From positions 310,001 through 374,000 of the forward strand of contig RSEE01000059.1 in assembly GCA_003971905.1 (NCBI GenBank): a DNA stretch of 64,000 nucleotides, written 5' to 3'. Below the pieces are notes generated by a model, which saw only the letters and a program-made list of their open reading frames with translations, did not search any database and was not told the origin of the DNA. Position 1 is the stretch's first letter; each line of letters begins with the position of its first letter. The translations under genes and the position numbers were made by a program. Source of the stretch: Moniliella sp. 'wahieum'. Its lineage: Eukaryota; Basidiomycota; Moniliellomycetes; Moniliellales; Moniliellaceae. Of the stretch, positions 35,494 through 48,054 are shown one piece after another.

Positions 35494-36857
35494 TCAGCGC
35501 CACGCCTTGATTTGCGTCAAAGAAAGGATAGCAGGTAACTCTTCCATGTCCTCCCAGTTGGCCGGGAGACCAAGGAATTGACACTGCCAGCACTCTGGGT
35601 TAGCAAGGCCTGCGCTCCAACATTACGCAGGGCAGGTCACCAACGGACGACGCACAGCACGAGCTGGTTCCACTTGCAACCAAGTATGGGCAAACTTGAT
35701 GAGAATCGCCAGGTTCTCCATATGCGCCAGCGTGGAATCGCGAGCTAGCTCGAGCAAATGGAGCTTGCTCTGGATGGTAGCAGGGTCCAGGGAAGCAATC
35801 CGCTCCAGCTCCCTTGTCAACTCTTTCTCTTCCTCCCTTAGCTCAGCGAGCGTGGCCAGTTGCTGGGACCGGTGCTCCGTCGCAGTCCTCCGATCCCGCT
35901 CAACTTGAAGCGCGGCCTGGGCAAGGTGCAGCTTGGTCTGGGCCTCGGCTAGCGCGGTAGCACTCTGGTCGTGCGCAGTTTGGACCTGGGCACGGGCATC
36001 AGAAACCCAATACTGCAGTGGGTAGGGTAGGCTGGATGCTGGCTACTGGCGTCAGGGGGGAGTACGTACCACATGGATGCGTGAGATGCAAAGGACCAGT
36101 AATCTGTAGCAAGCGACAGGTCAACAACGTACCAACAGCAACACGTGCCGGGGATTGGGAGCAACATACAGTTGGCACTTCCGATCTGGTGTGGGCGGTG
36201 GGCAGGGGTTGGGCGGTTGGGTACATGTATGCATGGGTGTGTGCGGGAAGGCGTTAGTAGTCTAGACCGGATAAACATGGAGCGATGGGGAAAAGACACC
36301 TTCTCGCGCTCCACGCGGCCATCATCGACGAGCGAGTCGACGATCTCCTTCACCTGCGCAAAAAAGGAAAAGGAAATGCATCAATGATGTGGCACGCAGC
36401 GGTGGAAAGAAGAAGCGAGGCGAGTGTACCATCTGTTGCTCTGATCCAATTGTCAGCCGAGTGCAAGCCAAAATGACAGCGTGTTTGACGAGCAGACACA
36501 ACGTCTGTACATGTGAATGCGCCGGGAGGAAAAAGAGAGACAGACGTACGGATGCCGCGTTTGGGTGCAAGTTTCTCGAGTTCCTACAGCATGTCAAGCA
36601 TCAGCTCTCAACCCGAAGCATCCATACCAGCTTTACACACCTTGATATTGAAGAAATCGTGCTTGAATGCGGGTTGTCAGTCTCCGTCGTATGATTCTGG
36701 GGTGTGACGGTGGGGGGAGGGGGAGAGGCGTACCGAGTCGTGGATGAGCTGAAACTGTGGGAGCACACGTAACTGATCAGCCTCAACCACCGGCCATCAG
36801 AGGCCACGTACCATGATCTCCTCCTTCTCCTCTGTGCTGAAGCGTTTGGGCGGCATG
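35494..36857 (-). CDS. MND1: Meiotic nuclear division protein Mnd1
   Basis: Mnd1 pairs with Hop2 to stimulate Dmc1/Rad51 strand exchange in meiotic recombination. Exon 1 is very short: the ATG at 36857 gives MPPKRFSTEEKEEIM and runs into a GTACGT donor, as in other Mnd1 genes with many 5' introns. Later exons give FFNIK and ELEKLAPKRGI-type pieces near 36640 and 36570, and VKEIVDSLVDDGRVEREK (winged-helix motif), then DYWSFASHA. A long coiled coil follows (ARAQVQTAHDQSATALAEAQ onward, then REEEKELTRELERIASLDPA), and the C-terminal cap near 35500-35590 reads FLGLPANWEDMEELPAILSL before TGA at 35494. The segment between 35625 and 35590 needs a short intron or an indel. Intron positions 36010-36330 are inferred from interrupted homology. 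It is divergent from the oxygenase gene. Confidence 0.82.
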
Positions 36858-37339
36858 AGGCGAAAGGGGGGTGGAGAGAGGGTGATGGCAAAGGCGAAGG
36901 AGAAACAGACTGTCGTCCAGGCCACACCTGGGCGCCCATTAAAGTACCTGCGGAATCCAGCCCTGCCGCGTCGCCCATTCCGCCGGGTGGGATGTGCCGA
37001 GAGACCCAGCGTCCAGTGTGATTGCCAATCGGCAATCGAGGGAGCGCGGCACAGAAGGACGCTTATGTCAGCCTTATCGATTATCCAAGGCCCGGTGGCG
37101 GTGGCTCGGCTTGTGCGGGCAACGCCCTTTTTAAGTGGGTCCTATGCTGGCTACTGCCGGCTACTGCCAATGCGGGGACACGCAAGATAAGTGGTGTGTG
37201 CTACAACGGAACGGCTGCCTATCTCTAAACCCACCCACGACTTCAAATCTCCGGCTGCCAGCTGGCTTCAGAGCTTCACGCTCAAGCGCCCGCACGTCCC
37301 CCGCAGCCGCGTTGCCGTCCCTTCTACCACCTTTGGGTC
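36858..37339. promoter_or_regulatory. Divergent promoter region MND1 / 2OG oxygenase
   Basis: A 482-base gap separates two divergent starts. No specific meiotic element was identified with confidence. The sequence is mixed in composition with no coding potential that I can support. Confidence 0.35.
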
Positions 37340-38574
37340 ATGACCGGGACCATCGAATTGCCTGTCGTCTCGCTTGCTGCCCCGCCCGCCGAGCTGGCCG
37401 CACAGGTACGTGCGGCCTGTGAAGGGGTGGGCTTTTTCTACCTCGCCGATCATGGCATCTCCGCGGCCCAGATGGAGGGTGCGTTTGCCCGCAGCGAAGC
37501 ACTTTTCAGCGACCGCTCGGATGCGGCCCAGGAAGACCGGCTCAAGTCTGCGGACCCTGGGGGCAACACGGGCTTCATCCGCTTCGCTTCTGAGAGGCTC
37601 GACCCAGCCAAACAAAGTGCCGGCGACCTCAAGGAGTCCTTCCATCTGCGTCGTTTCAAGCACGCTGGAAGCACGACGGACCATGAACCCAACCAACGCC
37701 TGCCAGCCGTGTGGAGCACCCTCAAGCCCGCGCCGAGCTGGATCAATTCTTCGAGGCGTGCAAGGCTGTCTCGCTCCGAATCCTGCAAGGCTTTGCGGAG
37801 GCTTTGGACGTACGCACCCACCCGTGATCCATCTTGCTCGTCAGTGACTAGTGATCTATGGACTTACTTGCCCTGATTATGATTCTTGCAGCTTCCGTCC
37901 GACTACTTTGCCAAGTGCCATCATGCCGAGCTGGACCGCCTGCGCTTCTTGCATTACCCTCCCGCGCCTATCTCCTCCTCGGCCGAGACGTCGGAGGTGA
38001 TCCGAGCTGGAGCGCATACCGATTATGGATCGGTGACACTGCTGTTTGTCCAAAAGGACGGAGTGGGCGGTCTGCAGGTAGACCTGGGGCATGAGAGCGA
38101 GACATCCACCGAGCCGGTATGGACCGATGTGCCGCCCAAGGAGGGCATGATCATCTGCAACGTGGCGGACGCCATTGAGTTTTGGACTGGGGGGCGGTAT
38201 CGTTCGACTGTGCATCGCGTCGCACTCCCGCTGACGGAGGCGCAAGCCAAAACTCGCTATTCTATGTGCGTAGCGTCTCGTGTCACATGCCATCGATCAT
38301 CGGCGGCTGGTCCTTCCTGTGCCTGTTTTGCTAACGTGGGAGAGACAGTGCCTACTTTTGCCAGCCAGACGAGGAGGCCGAATTCCGTCCGTTGGGAAAG
38401 GGGGGCGTTGCGCTGCCGATGAACGGACAGCAATGGCAGAGCACGTCCCCGGCGTTCAATAATAAGTTTGCTGCCATCCCTAAAGACCGCCCGATCACGG
38501 GGGGAAGCTACCTCCAAGCCCGCCTCGACGCTACCTACGACCACCGCCGCGAAGCCAAGGCCAAGGCAGCTTGA
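37340..38574 (+). CDS. 2-oxoglutarate/Fe(II)-dependent dioxygenase (isopenicillin N synthase-like)
   Basis: Members of this superfamily hydroxylate, desaturate or cyclise small substrates; the substrate here is not predictable. The ATG at 37340 begins IELPVVSLAAPP, then ACEGVGFFYLADHGI, the DIOX_N signature. One frame correction near 37730 gives AELDQFFEACKAVSLRILQG. An intron (GTACGC...TGCAG, about 37810-37890) precedes LPSDYFAKCHH. The catalytic barrel has AGAHTDYGSVTLLFVQKDG with the HxD pair of the iron site. The distal His lies in RYRSTVHRV, and an Arg eight to ten residues later would bind 2-oxoglutarate. A second intron (GTGCGT...ACAG, about 38264-38349) joins RYS to AYFCQPDEEAEFRPL. 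The C-terminus has ITGGSYLQARLDATY before TGA at 38572. All three iron ligands are present, so it should be active once frames are corrected. Confidence 0.87.
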
Positions 38575-40003
38575 TTGGGCAATGCATTCTCTTGCCCTTG
38601 GAGCCAAAAAGGTGTGGGGGGAAGAGATAGAGATAGGTCCGCCCCCCCAGGAGACCGATTCAAAGGCCCATCTCGTCCAGAAGAGGGTTAGGATGGCCTG
38701 TTGGCCACTCCGGCTTGTGGGCAGCTCCCACGAGGCTCTCTGTTCAGGCGAACATTGCAACGTCCAACGCGTGAGAAGAGAGGAGACGATGTCGATGATG
38801 GCTGTATTCTGAGTGAGGCCTGAGGCTCCGGAGCCCGTAAGAGGCAGAACATAGGATTGCTGAGCCTCAGCAGGCTCGGCAGGCACATGCGTGATGGATG
38901 ATGGATGATCGGTGATGGTGCTGACAACATAGGCGTAGCATCGGCGCGTTGGGAATCAAGCTTCAAGCTTCAAGCTCCAAGGGTGCCCCACCAGTGTGCT
39001 GTACCTGCTGAGGATGGACATGGAATCCGATGCCGTCATCGTCGAGGGCCAGGGCAAGGCTGAGCTGCTCAGGCTGAGCGCCGGCGGCGCTGAGGCTGGG
39101 AGGCAAGTGTGGAGAGATGAGGCGTGTGGCTTGTTTGATTGTGTTGTTGGCGTATCACGCGTCACGCCTCACGTGATGGGTGGTGCGCGAGTAACTGAAT
39201 TAGAAGCCTAAGGCCCAAAGCTCAAGCTAGCACGAGGACCAATGTGGAGTCGGCAGTGGCGCCGAGCCGGGGCCTTAGGCTTGCTCTGGGGAAGGGTGCG
39301 CCCATCTTGGCATGCCACTGGACCACCGTCGCACGCCTGGGAATCGGTCTCCTATTCTCTGTTTCTGGCACGCCGTCCGAATCACAGGAGCTGGGGACAA
39401 CGTGGTGGCCGTGGCCAACGTGGTCAGCGTGGTCAGCGTCGACGGGGCGCTTTGCGTTGCGGGTGGCTAGTTCCTCGGCGGGTGCTGCCGTGCTGTGTTT
39501 GGGGAGACGAGAGCAGCACAAGCGAAGGCGCACAAGCGCACAAGCGCACAAGCGAGCGAGGGGCTGGGAGCAGACCGCAGTGCCTGGGCGGCTGTGCACT
39601 AGGGTTGCGTGCTGCCCCAGGGCGGGGCAGAGCGGCGCCGTGCTGGGCCGGTCGCGCTGGGCCAAGTGGGGCAAATGGAGCGGCTGGGGCAGCGCACCGC
39701 AGAGCAGCCCGCCAGGCACTGCACCGCGCACCCACACCCTGACGTCACACGCCCTCGGAGTCTCCGCACTCGAGCCGCCAGAACAAACACACATCACCCT
39801 CGCCCTCCCCCGCATTCCACCGCCACCACCACCAGCACCACTTCCACCCGCATCCTCACTAGCATCCGCGTCCGCATCCTCATACACTCATCCTCATCCT
39901 CATCCTCATTCTCACCGCCATCCTCATCCTCATTCTCACCGTCATCCTCATCCTCAGCCTCACCCCCCCATTTCATCCCCACCCTCCCCCGCCTTGCTCG
40001 GCC
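38575..40003. other. Intergenic upstream of the prenyltransferase subunit
   Basis: About 1.4 kb with no supported gene. It includes tandem AAGCTTC units near 38958-38978, tandem CACAAGCG units near 39520-39556, and a CATCCT repeat that runs almost to the next start codon. Confidence 0.5.
39850..39962 (+). repeat. CATCCT/CTCAT repeat in the presumed 5' leader
   Basis: Imperfect tandem CATCCT and CATTCTCAC units form a long pyrimidine-rich tract ending about 40 bases before the ATG at 40004. Confidence 0.8.
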
Positions 40004-41269
40004 ATGGCAACCCCCGCCTTTGACCCTTCCAGCCCTTTATGGGCCGACATATGCCCCACCCCACAGATGGAGGCCAACGAGCCGCTCTGTCCCATCCTTT
40101 ATGAACCCCATTTCGCCCACGCCATGGACCTCTTTCGCACCCTGTCGCGCCAAGGCGAGTTGAGTCTGCGCGCACTGGGCCTCACCAGCTACCTGGCCCA
40201 GATTGCCAGCAGCAACTACACCGTCTGGGCCTACCGCTTCCAGCTCTTGTGCGCCGACCTCTCTCCCGCGCCCAAGGAGACGTGCAGCGACCCCTTCCTT
40301 CCGCCCCTACTCAGCGTCGATGCCCGCTTGGCCGCCGAGATTGCCATGCTGGACGAAAGGTGTCGCGTGCACATGAAGCAGTAGCAGTACCAGGTCTGGC
40401 AGCATCGAAAGAACGTGGTCATGGAGCTTTCCCGCCGACTCGCCGCCAGTCTCCCGAAAGACAGCCCCACCGCCCTCCCGCTCTGGTCCCAGCTTGCCGA
40501 GACCGAACTGGAGCTTACCGCCTCGGTCCTGGCGATGGACGGGAAAAACTACCATACCTGGATCCATCGCGAATGGGCCCTGGTGTACTTTGCCGGCAAT
40601 CCAGCTGGCAAAGAGGACCCGAGCTCCACCGAAGTGGGCTGGCTCCAAGCCCTGCTTTCGCCCTCGATCTGGAACAACGAGGTGAGTTTTACGGATGGGA
40701 TGATTGTCGGCGACCTGTTCAACAACAGTGCCTGGAATCACCGGTATTTTGTTCAGTTTGGCGCCGGCCTTGTCCATACCACCCCCGATCCCCTGGCGAG
40801 CATATGTGGAGAAATCACCTATACCAAGAACAAGATTGCTGTAACGAACAACAACCCTTCCGCCTGGGCGTACCTGCGGGGAGCGTATGCGCAGCTGGAG
40901 AACGAAACGAGCAGGATACTTGCGCTGGGCGATCCGGAACGGGTGGCACATGCCACGGCCAAGGGCCGCCTTTCGCCTCAGGTGCGGGACCAACTGGACT
41001 TGTTTGCAACGAGCCTCAGTCCTTCGGAGGAAGACCTGGCAGCGTCGCCGGATGCAGATACCGGGGTGAACAGTACGCCGCACGCGCTGGAATGGAGACT
41101 GGACAGTCTCGAAGCTCGCTTGCAGGACACGACTCTCTCCCCCGAAGAAGCGGACGAGCACCGTGCGCGTGCCTTGCGCCTGCTCGCCCGTTTGGTCAAT
41201 GCCGATCCGATGCGCACACGCTACTGGCTGGACAAGCGCAAGCTGTTTGGCAGCGTGGGGAGAAACTGA
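40004..41269 (+). CDS. RAM2: Protein farnesyltransferase/geranylgeranyltransferase-I alpha subunit, with in-frame TAG
   Basis: This shared alpha subunit works with two different beta subunits to prenylate CaaX proteins such as Ras and Rho in the cytosol. The ATG at 40004 begins MATPAFDPSSPLWADICPTP. The PPTA tetratricopeptide-like repeats are visible in order: SNYTVWAYRFQLL, QYQVWQHRKNVVM, KNYHTWIHREWAL, NNSAWNHRYFVQF, NPSAWAYLRGAYA, and finally RTRYWLDKRKLF near the TGA at 41267. The long insert and C-terminal helix fit the alpha subunit of FTase/GGTase-I rather than the Rab-specific enzyme. A TAG codon at 40382-40384 sits in frame between CAG codons, immediately before the second repeat, and the same frame continues intact for another 295 residues. 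No intron is seen. The TAG may be a sequence error, a nonsense allele or a readthrough site. Confidence 0.85.
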
Positions 41270-42008
41270 GGGACCGTGCCGGTCACCGGTCCTCTTTCTC
41301 CCCTAACCCTCGCCGCGCTTGGATCCCAGCATCCCATGTGTGTCCCCATATAGATATTACTGTCCGATACCTAACTTGATCGCATTCCTCATTCTATGGG
41401 TGGGATGCTGTATAGTGCAAAGGAGAACGAGGTCGAGGTCGGACCAGGGCCTCTTACCGTCCGATCCTCTCCGGAGGGGTAGCCTACGTGACACGGACAG
41501 CAGTAAACGTTAAACAATCCGGCTCGCTAACTTCACGAACAAGTGGCTTGTTGATACCGTGTGTGTGAAACGTCGAGCAGCCCGTCGTGACGCGTCAGCA
41601 CAGCCAGTGGCGTTCATCGTTAGGACTAGTACTTTTAGTACTAGTAACTAGTAATAGCTGAAAGAGTCCCCGGCACCTATAGGCACAAGTGGGTATCAAC
41701 TGCATTAACTGATATCAAGCCATCGTAGATGTATCAGGCAATCAGCCCTACCAGGTACGTATCACAAGTCGCAGGCCTCAAGACCTCATCGACATCCAAG
41801 CAGCAAACGTCACAGTATCAATGGCACCGATTATTGGAAACGTCCAAATCCGACCGCCACTCTGCAGTTTGCTTTTCATGTTACACTTCAACCTCACATA
41901 GATGATGGAACAGATATGATATGATTCTAGCATACAAGGACGGCGAGGTGGGGGGTAAAAGGGGTTCCTAGGCGGGGGGGGGGAGGGGGAGGGGAGGGAA
42001 CCTTTTGC
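41270..42008. other. Convergent intergenic region with a perfect hairpin
   Basis: Lies between the 3' ends of the prenyltransferase subunit and PUT2. It is AT-richer than its surroundings, has G-runs near 41975-41995, and holds the inverted repeat listed separately. No gene is supported. Confidence 0.5.
41625..41645. repeat. Perfect inverted repeat, 8-bp arms, 5-nt loop
   Basis: ACTAGTAC and GTACTAGT flank the loop TTTTA, so the element can form a short hairpin. It lies between two converging genes but about 350 bases beyond either stop codon, so a role in 3' end formation is only possible. Confidence 0.7.
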
Positions 42009-43713
<1,705 letters not shown>

Positions 43714-44407
43714 GGCAGCGAACAAGTCGTGTGGCTGGAGGGGGGAGGGGGGGAGGGTACGGTTGGATGGACGGAGCAGGGCTGGGCGAGGGAATCGAGG
43801 GGTTTTATACCAGCCTGGCCTGGCAGCTGAACCAGGCTGAACCTGCCGGAATGCCGACGAGGATGGGATTGGTGATTGGCCAGGTGGATAACCCAGATAA
43901 ATTCGAAGTAATCTGCCGCCCCCCGCACCCGGCCACTCTGGCCGCCCGCTGGTATGCCCGTGCGCACCCGCCTGGAACGGGTGTACGTAATTATCCGACA
44001 CTGCCCCTCTGCCCCGGCTCGCCCCCGCCCCGAATGATAATTGCCGCCACGCCCAGCCGGCTCTTTACCTGCGGCTGGCTCTGGACGTTTCCCACGTTTA
44101 CCCCACGCCACATTTGCCGCTTTCTTCCGGGCGCTCTGGATTTGAGTTGGATTGGCTGTCACATGTCGCTAGCACAAGACACTCTCGGACGGGTGTCTGC
44201 TTGTCGGGGCCTGCAAAAAGCGCTCTCCAGAATCGCATTTTTCCGCGTGAGACCCATGCGTCAACACTGCTGTGGTATCGTGCACATCATATGTATCCAA
44301 ATACACCCTACAGGCCTTCTAACTCAAAAGCACCCAGCTCAACAGAATGGAGAATGACAGAGACACTGATCGTTCCAAAGGAAAGGGGGAGGAGTGGAAC
44401 GTGCAGT
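43714..44407. other. Upstream region of PUT2
   Basis: About 700 bases between two genes transcribed in the same direction. It includes a G-run near 43740-43758 close to the PUT2 start and the presumed 3' UTR of nothing else I recognise. No gene is supported. Confidence 0.45.
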
Positions 44408-45595
44408 TCAAGCCAGGTAGTTGTAGGTAGACATATTGCCAAAGCCAAAGTCAGGGGAGCCACCCAAGGTCCCAAAGACGTCGCCCACATAGTTTTTGGC
44501 CGAGAAAGTGTTGTTCTCATAAAGAGTGTCCCACTGCTGGACCACGTCGTTGATAAAAGGCCAGCCACCATGGTACAGATCTGTACCGAGAGCGGGAATG
44601 CGTCGCCCATGGACGAGTTGGTAAAGTACGTGACGGCATCCATCGAGGGAGGCGCCGGTCAAAGTCGGAAACGCTCCGCATGACCACGAGTCGCTCATAG
44701 TCCAACAGACCATACTTGGAGGCCCGCATCAAGGCGGAAGCCACGGCAGTGTCCTCCTGAGCGGTAGTGCAGTACTCTGCTGTACCGTTTGTCCAGGTTT
44801 TCATGACGTTAGAAAACGCATCGTCAAGGTAAGCCCCCGTATAGTATTGGTCGCTTGTGGCCACATCACACTTCACTACCGAAGGAGGTTGGTTGGCTGG
44901 CGCATAAGGGTACAGTTTGCGGAACTCCTGGGGTGTTTTGGCATCGGCTAGGGTAGCCTTGGAACCCAACTGATACGCCCTCTCCTGGAGGGCGCGATTG
45001 AACTCAAACACTTCCGTTCCGTAAAACGTGCCCGGATACTCGCCAGGCTCTTTGGCATTGTAGGCCAAGTAGCCGGTGGTCCAGTTGCGACTCGCAACGT
45101 CCCGGTAGTCAAACTCTTGTTGCATGCCCACACTGACTGCGTAACGGGAAAAAGCAACCGAGCCGAGAGTGGTATGGTGGGGGTTTGCCCCCGCAATCCC
45201 CGCAACGAGGAAATACGTTTCTTGAGATCAAAATGAGGGCTAACGGATAAGGCGGTGACCGTCGAAGCTGCATTGATCTCGCCCTCGCCCGTGACAACAT
45301 TGCAGATCGAATAGTCCTCGACGCAAAACACGTGCGGGAAGAGGGGGGAAAGACCTGGAACGGTAACGTTGTGGGTGAAGTTGAGGTGCTCGTGCCACAC
45401 TTCCATTTCTGGTTGAAAGAGGGAAATAATGATGGCCTTGGGGTCATGCGCATTGCTAAACTTGTCAACCCTGACCTCCTCAGATTGCGGGTGGACGGGG
45501 TGGGGACGGAAAGCTCCGCGGCGGCTGCGTTTGGGGTTCGCACTGTGGACAGCGGCTGCAGCAGCCAAGAGAGTCACGAGAATAGAGAGCCTCAT
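44408..45595 (-). CDS. Purine nucleoside permease-like protein (NUP family)
   Basis: Fungal NUP proteins are linked to uptake of adenosine and guanosine and share a nucleoside-phosphorylase-like fold. The ATG at 45595 starts a signal peptide (MRLSILVTLLAAAAAVHSA). Next are KAIIISLFQPEMEVWHEHLN, FTHNVTVPGLSPLFPHVFC and CNVVTGEGEINAASTVTALS. One frame correction near 45218 gives YFLVAGIAGANPHHTTLGS and VAFSRYAVSVGMQQEFD. The middle has EYPGTFYGTEVFEFNRALQE and KCDVATSDQYYTGAYLDDAF, then AEYCTTAQEDTAVASALMRA and LVVMRSVSDFDRR. After a frame change near 44655, GGWPFINDVVQQWDTLYENN and KNYVGDVFGTLGGSPDFGFG lead to TGA at 44408. No intron is evident. The signal peptide and lack of clear membrane helices suggest a secreted or lumenal protein, as in other members. 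Confidence 0.88.
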
Positions 45596-46675
45596 GGTTC
45601 GTGGAGGATAGGAGAAACGACGGTCGTGCAGGTGAAAAAGGCGGTGGGGTGTGGATGGGAAGAGACTATTCGGTTTGCCGCTGGGGACCGTTTGTATATA
45701 CGAGAAGTGGAACTGAAGAGGGATAGATCGAGAGTTCTGCGGGAAGGTGAGAAAGTGTGGGAGGCCAGAGCGGGGGGCTCTAAAACAGAGCCACATGGTC
45801 CGGAGCAGTAGCCGGGTTGCCCTTGCATAGTAAGTAACTTTGGCGCTCGGTAGTAAAACAGATCTACAGAAGGAACGACGCCACCGGCAGTGTGGGGAAC
45901 AGGGGGGGCAGGGGGGTTGGGTGGGCCAGCGGGTTAGCGGCCAATACGCAAAGTACTCAATGGATGGGGATGGGTGATGCAAATCATGTGTGGCGTGTGG
46001 GTGGAGCTGTCTGCGAGCGACTGTCGCGGCAAGCGGCTTCTCTATTTGGCCGACTGGACGGAGATGTGGTGGCTTGTGGTGCCGCCTGGTACTGCAGTCC
46101 AGTCCCGGTGGGCTGTGGGTGCGGTGATTGATGATATGTGTGCGGCGGGAGACGCACCAGACCAGTGTATGGGGCAACAACAAACGCGCCGCCGCCGTGT
46201 GTGGTGTCTGTTTGCTCTTTGGTGGGCCCGGAGTGCTCCTATGCCCCCTTTTGTGCCCCATGCAGCCCAAACCCACGGTACCAACGTCAACAGGCGCAGC
46301 TACCGCAACGTCCCACCGGAGAAACCATTCCTTCAACAACTCCAACCTCGAATAGCTTGAGTACACCCACCAGTACTTAGAGTATACCTTTTCCACTCAA
46401 TGCTTATTTTAGTTTTTAACTCAACAAGCTTCAACGTTCAAGATACGTTCGAGTTCCAATGCCTGAAGTAGCCCTGCCCAGGCTCTGAGAGAAGATCGAT
46501 GAACCATCATCGATCATCATGGTCGGTAGCTAGTACATTTGTGGTAAAAGCAGTTGATATGGTGAAGAATACCCACCAGTGGCAAGGGACGAGCTGTACC
46601 AACAAAACGAAAAGAGATGATGCAAGTACTCAGATCTCAGATGGTGTGGGGGTCGGATCAAGACCAACCGTGAGC
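45596..46675. other. Intergenic, upstream of the purine permease gene
   Basis: About 1.1 kb. The first 200 bases hold the probable promoter, including TATATA near 45695. The rest has no supported gene. Confidence 0.5.
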
Positions 46676-47287
46676 TCAGTACGCTGCTGTGAACATGTCT
46701 TTAATAGCAAGGTTCTTGTCAATCGCATCGGCCATAGCGATGGCTGCGTCCGACATGGAGATGGCGGATTTGCCTCGGCATCCTTGATAAGAGTGTCATG
46801 GCCCAAGCGGAAGGAACCGGTGCGAGGACCAGGCGCGAAGGACCCAGGCGGGGCAAAGTAAGTCCAATCCACATCCTTCACTTCCTTCAACGCCAAGAGA
46901 ATGTCAACGCCCTTTTGGGCATAGGGCTTGAAAGCAGGGTCGAAAGTGGGTTGGTCAATCAACCGCTGTCCAGGTGCCACATACAGGGAAGCGGCGCCTC
47001 CGATGACCAGAACGCGCTTGACATGCGCCCGCGGGCCGCATCTAACACGGAAGCAATGGGGATATCAAAACGCAACGCACTCACCAACGCTGTCGAGCCC
47101 TGAATCAAGCCCTGCACTGTCCTGGGATCCGAGGCATCGCCCGCCACGGGCTTGACGTTGGCCACGGTAGGAATGCGCGCTCGGTGGTTTGAGCAATTGC
47201 GATGACCTTGTGTCCTCGGGAAGCAAATTCCTTGACCAACTCACCCCCAGCCCGGCCAGAGGCACCCAGAATGGCAACCGTTGACAT
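46676..47287 (-). CDS. NAD(P)-binding reductase-like protein (NmrA/YwnB-type Rossmann fold)
   Basis: The ATG at 47287 gives MSTVAILGASGRAGGELVKE, a classic Rossmann GxSGxxG nucleotide-binding loop of the atypical SDR (NAD(P)H-binding, PF13460-like) group. Later elements are VANVKPVAGDASDPRTVQGL, TALVSALRFDIPIASVLDAA, RVLVIGGAASLYVAPGQRLI, PYAQKGVDILLALKEVKDVD, WTYFAPPGSFAPGPRTGSFR and GHDTLIKDAEG. With one frame correction near 46760 the end reads ISMSDAAIAMADAID and DMFTAAY before TGA at 46676. Two further corrections lie near 47175 and 47035. The order of motifs and short length are typical of bacterial YwnB-like reductases. Substrate unknown. Transfer from bacteria is possible but untested, since such genes occur in many fungi. 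Confidence 0.8.
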
Positions 47288-48054
47288 GCTACACAGACGC
47301 AAAAGCGTGGGGGCGGCGGAAGCGGGGGAGGGATAGTCCAAAAAGTTGGCAGTGTATCCATACAATCGCAGCAATGCACGCGACTAAACGAGGGGAAACA
47401 TACTTCGTAGAGGAGTACAATAAGAGCGAAGACGGGATGTAAGCTGAGTGCGGAGGAGGAGGTCGTGGGCATGGCTGGGTGGCAAAAGAAGCCAAAAGGC
47501 GGACGGCTCTATAATCCTGGCACAATTAATTGCAACCGGCGAGCCAACAAGGCACGGCTCGCACTGGCCCACCACATTCATCACTCAATAGACAGAGGGT
47601 GTGGCACCCGGACACTTGCAGTGGGGGGAACGGGACGGAACCGCGGGCACCAGATCGATCACAGCCCTAACACACTTTGGACCAGCACATCCTGCTGCGC
47701 CTTACTAAAAACACATCACATTGCCCATCACCTGTCGACCACATCTGTCTGTCCCCCCCGCACGCCACAACAACCGATCATCCTGATCCGTAGTGGCCCG
47801 GCAATTGGAGATTGGGCAAGGCTGTGGTATACGCTTTGCGAACAAGAGGCCAGTGGTTACGAGATCTCAGACGCAATACGACGGACGTGCGTCACGTGAC
47901 CAGACTCTATTTCAACTTGGCCCCATGCAGGATGATCGATGATCGATTACAAATAACAGGCTTAGGTCAGCCGGGGGAGGCCATGGCAGATGGGAGGCCC
48001 AGGCGCAAAGGGCCAAGCCGGCGTCCAGGAGCTGGACCACCATCTCTTCCCAGC
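47288..48054. other. Divergent intergenic region
   Basis: About 770 bases between the reductase-like gene and NDUFA8. It is of mixed composition with tandem GATCGATGATCGAT near 47935-47948. An upstream first exon of NDUFA8 cannot be excluded. Confidence 0.4.

Noticed and set aside
40370-40400. A very short intron removing the TAG in the prenyltransferase subunit
   Set aside because: The possible GT...AG pairs give 7-28 nt gaps that are too short and mostly break the frame.
44948-46396. Long minus-strand frame extending the purine permease upstream
   Set aside because: The added N-terminal part is unlike the family, while the internal Met at 45595 begins a good signal peptide.
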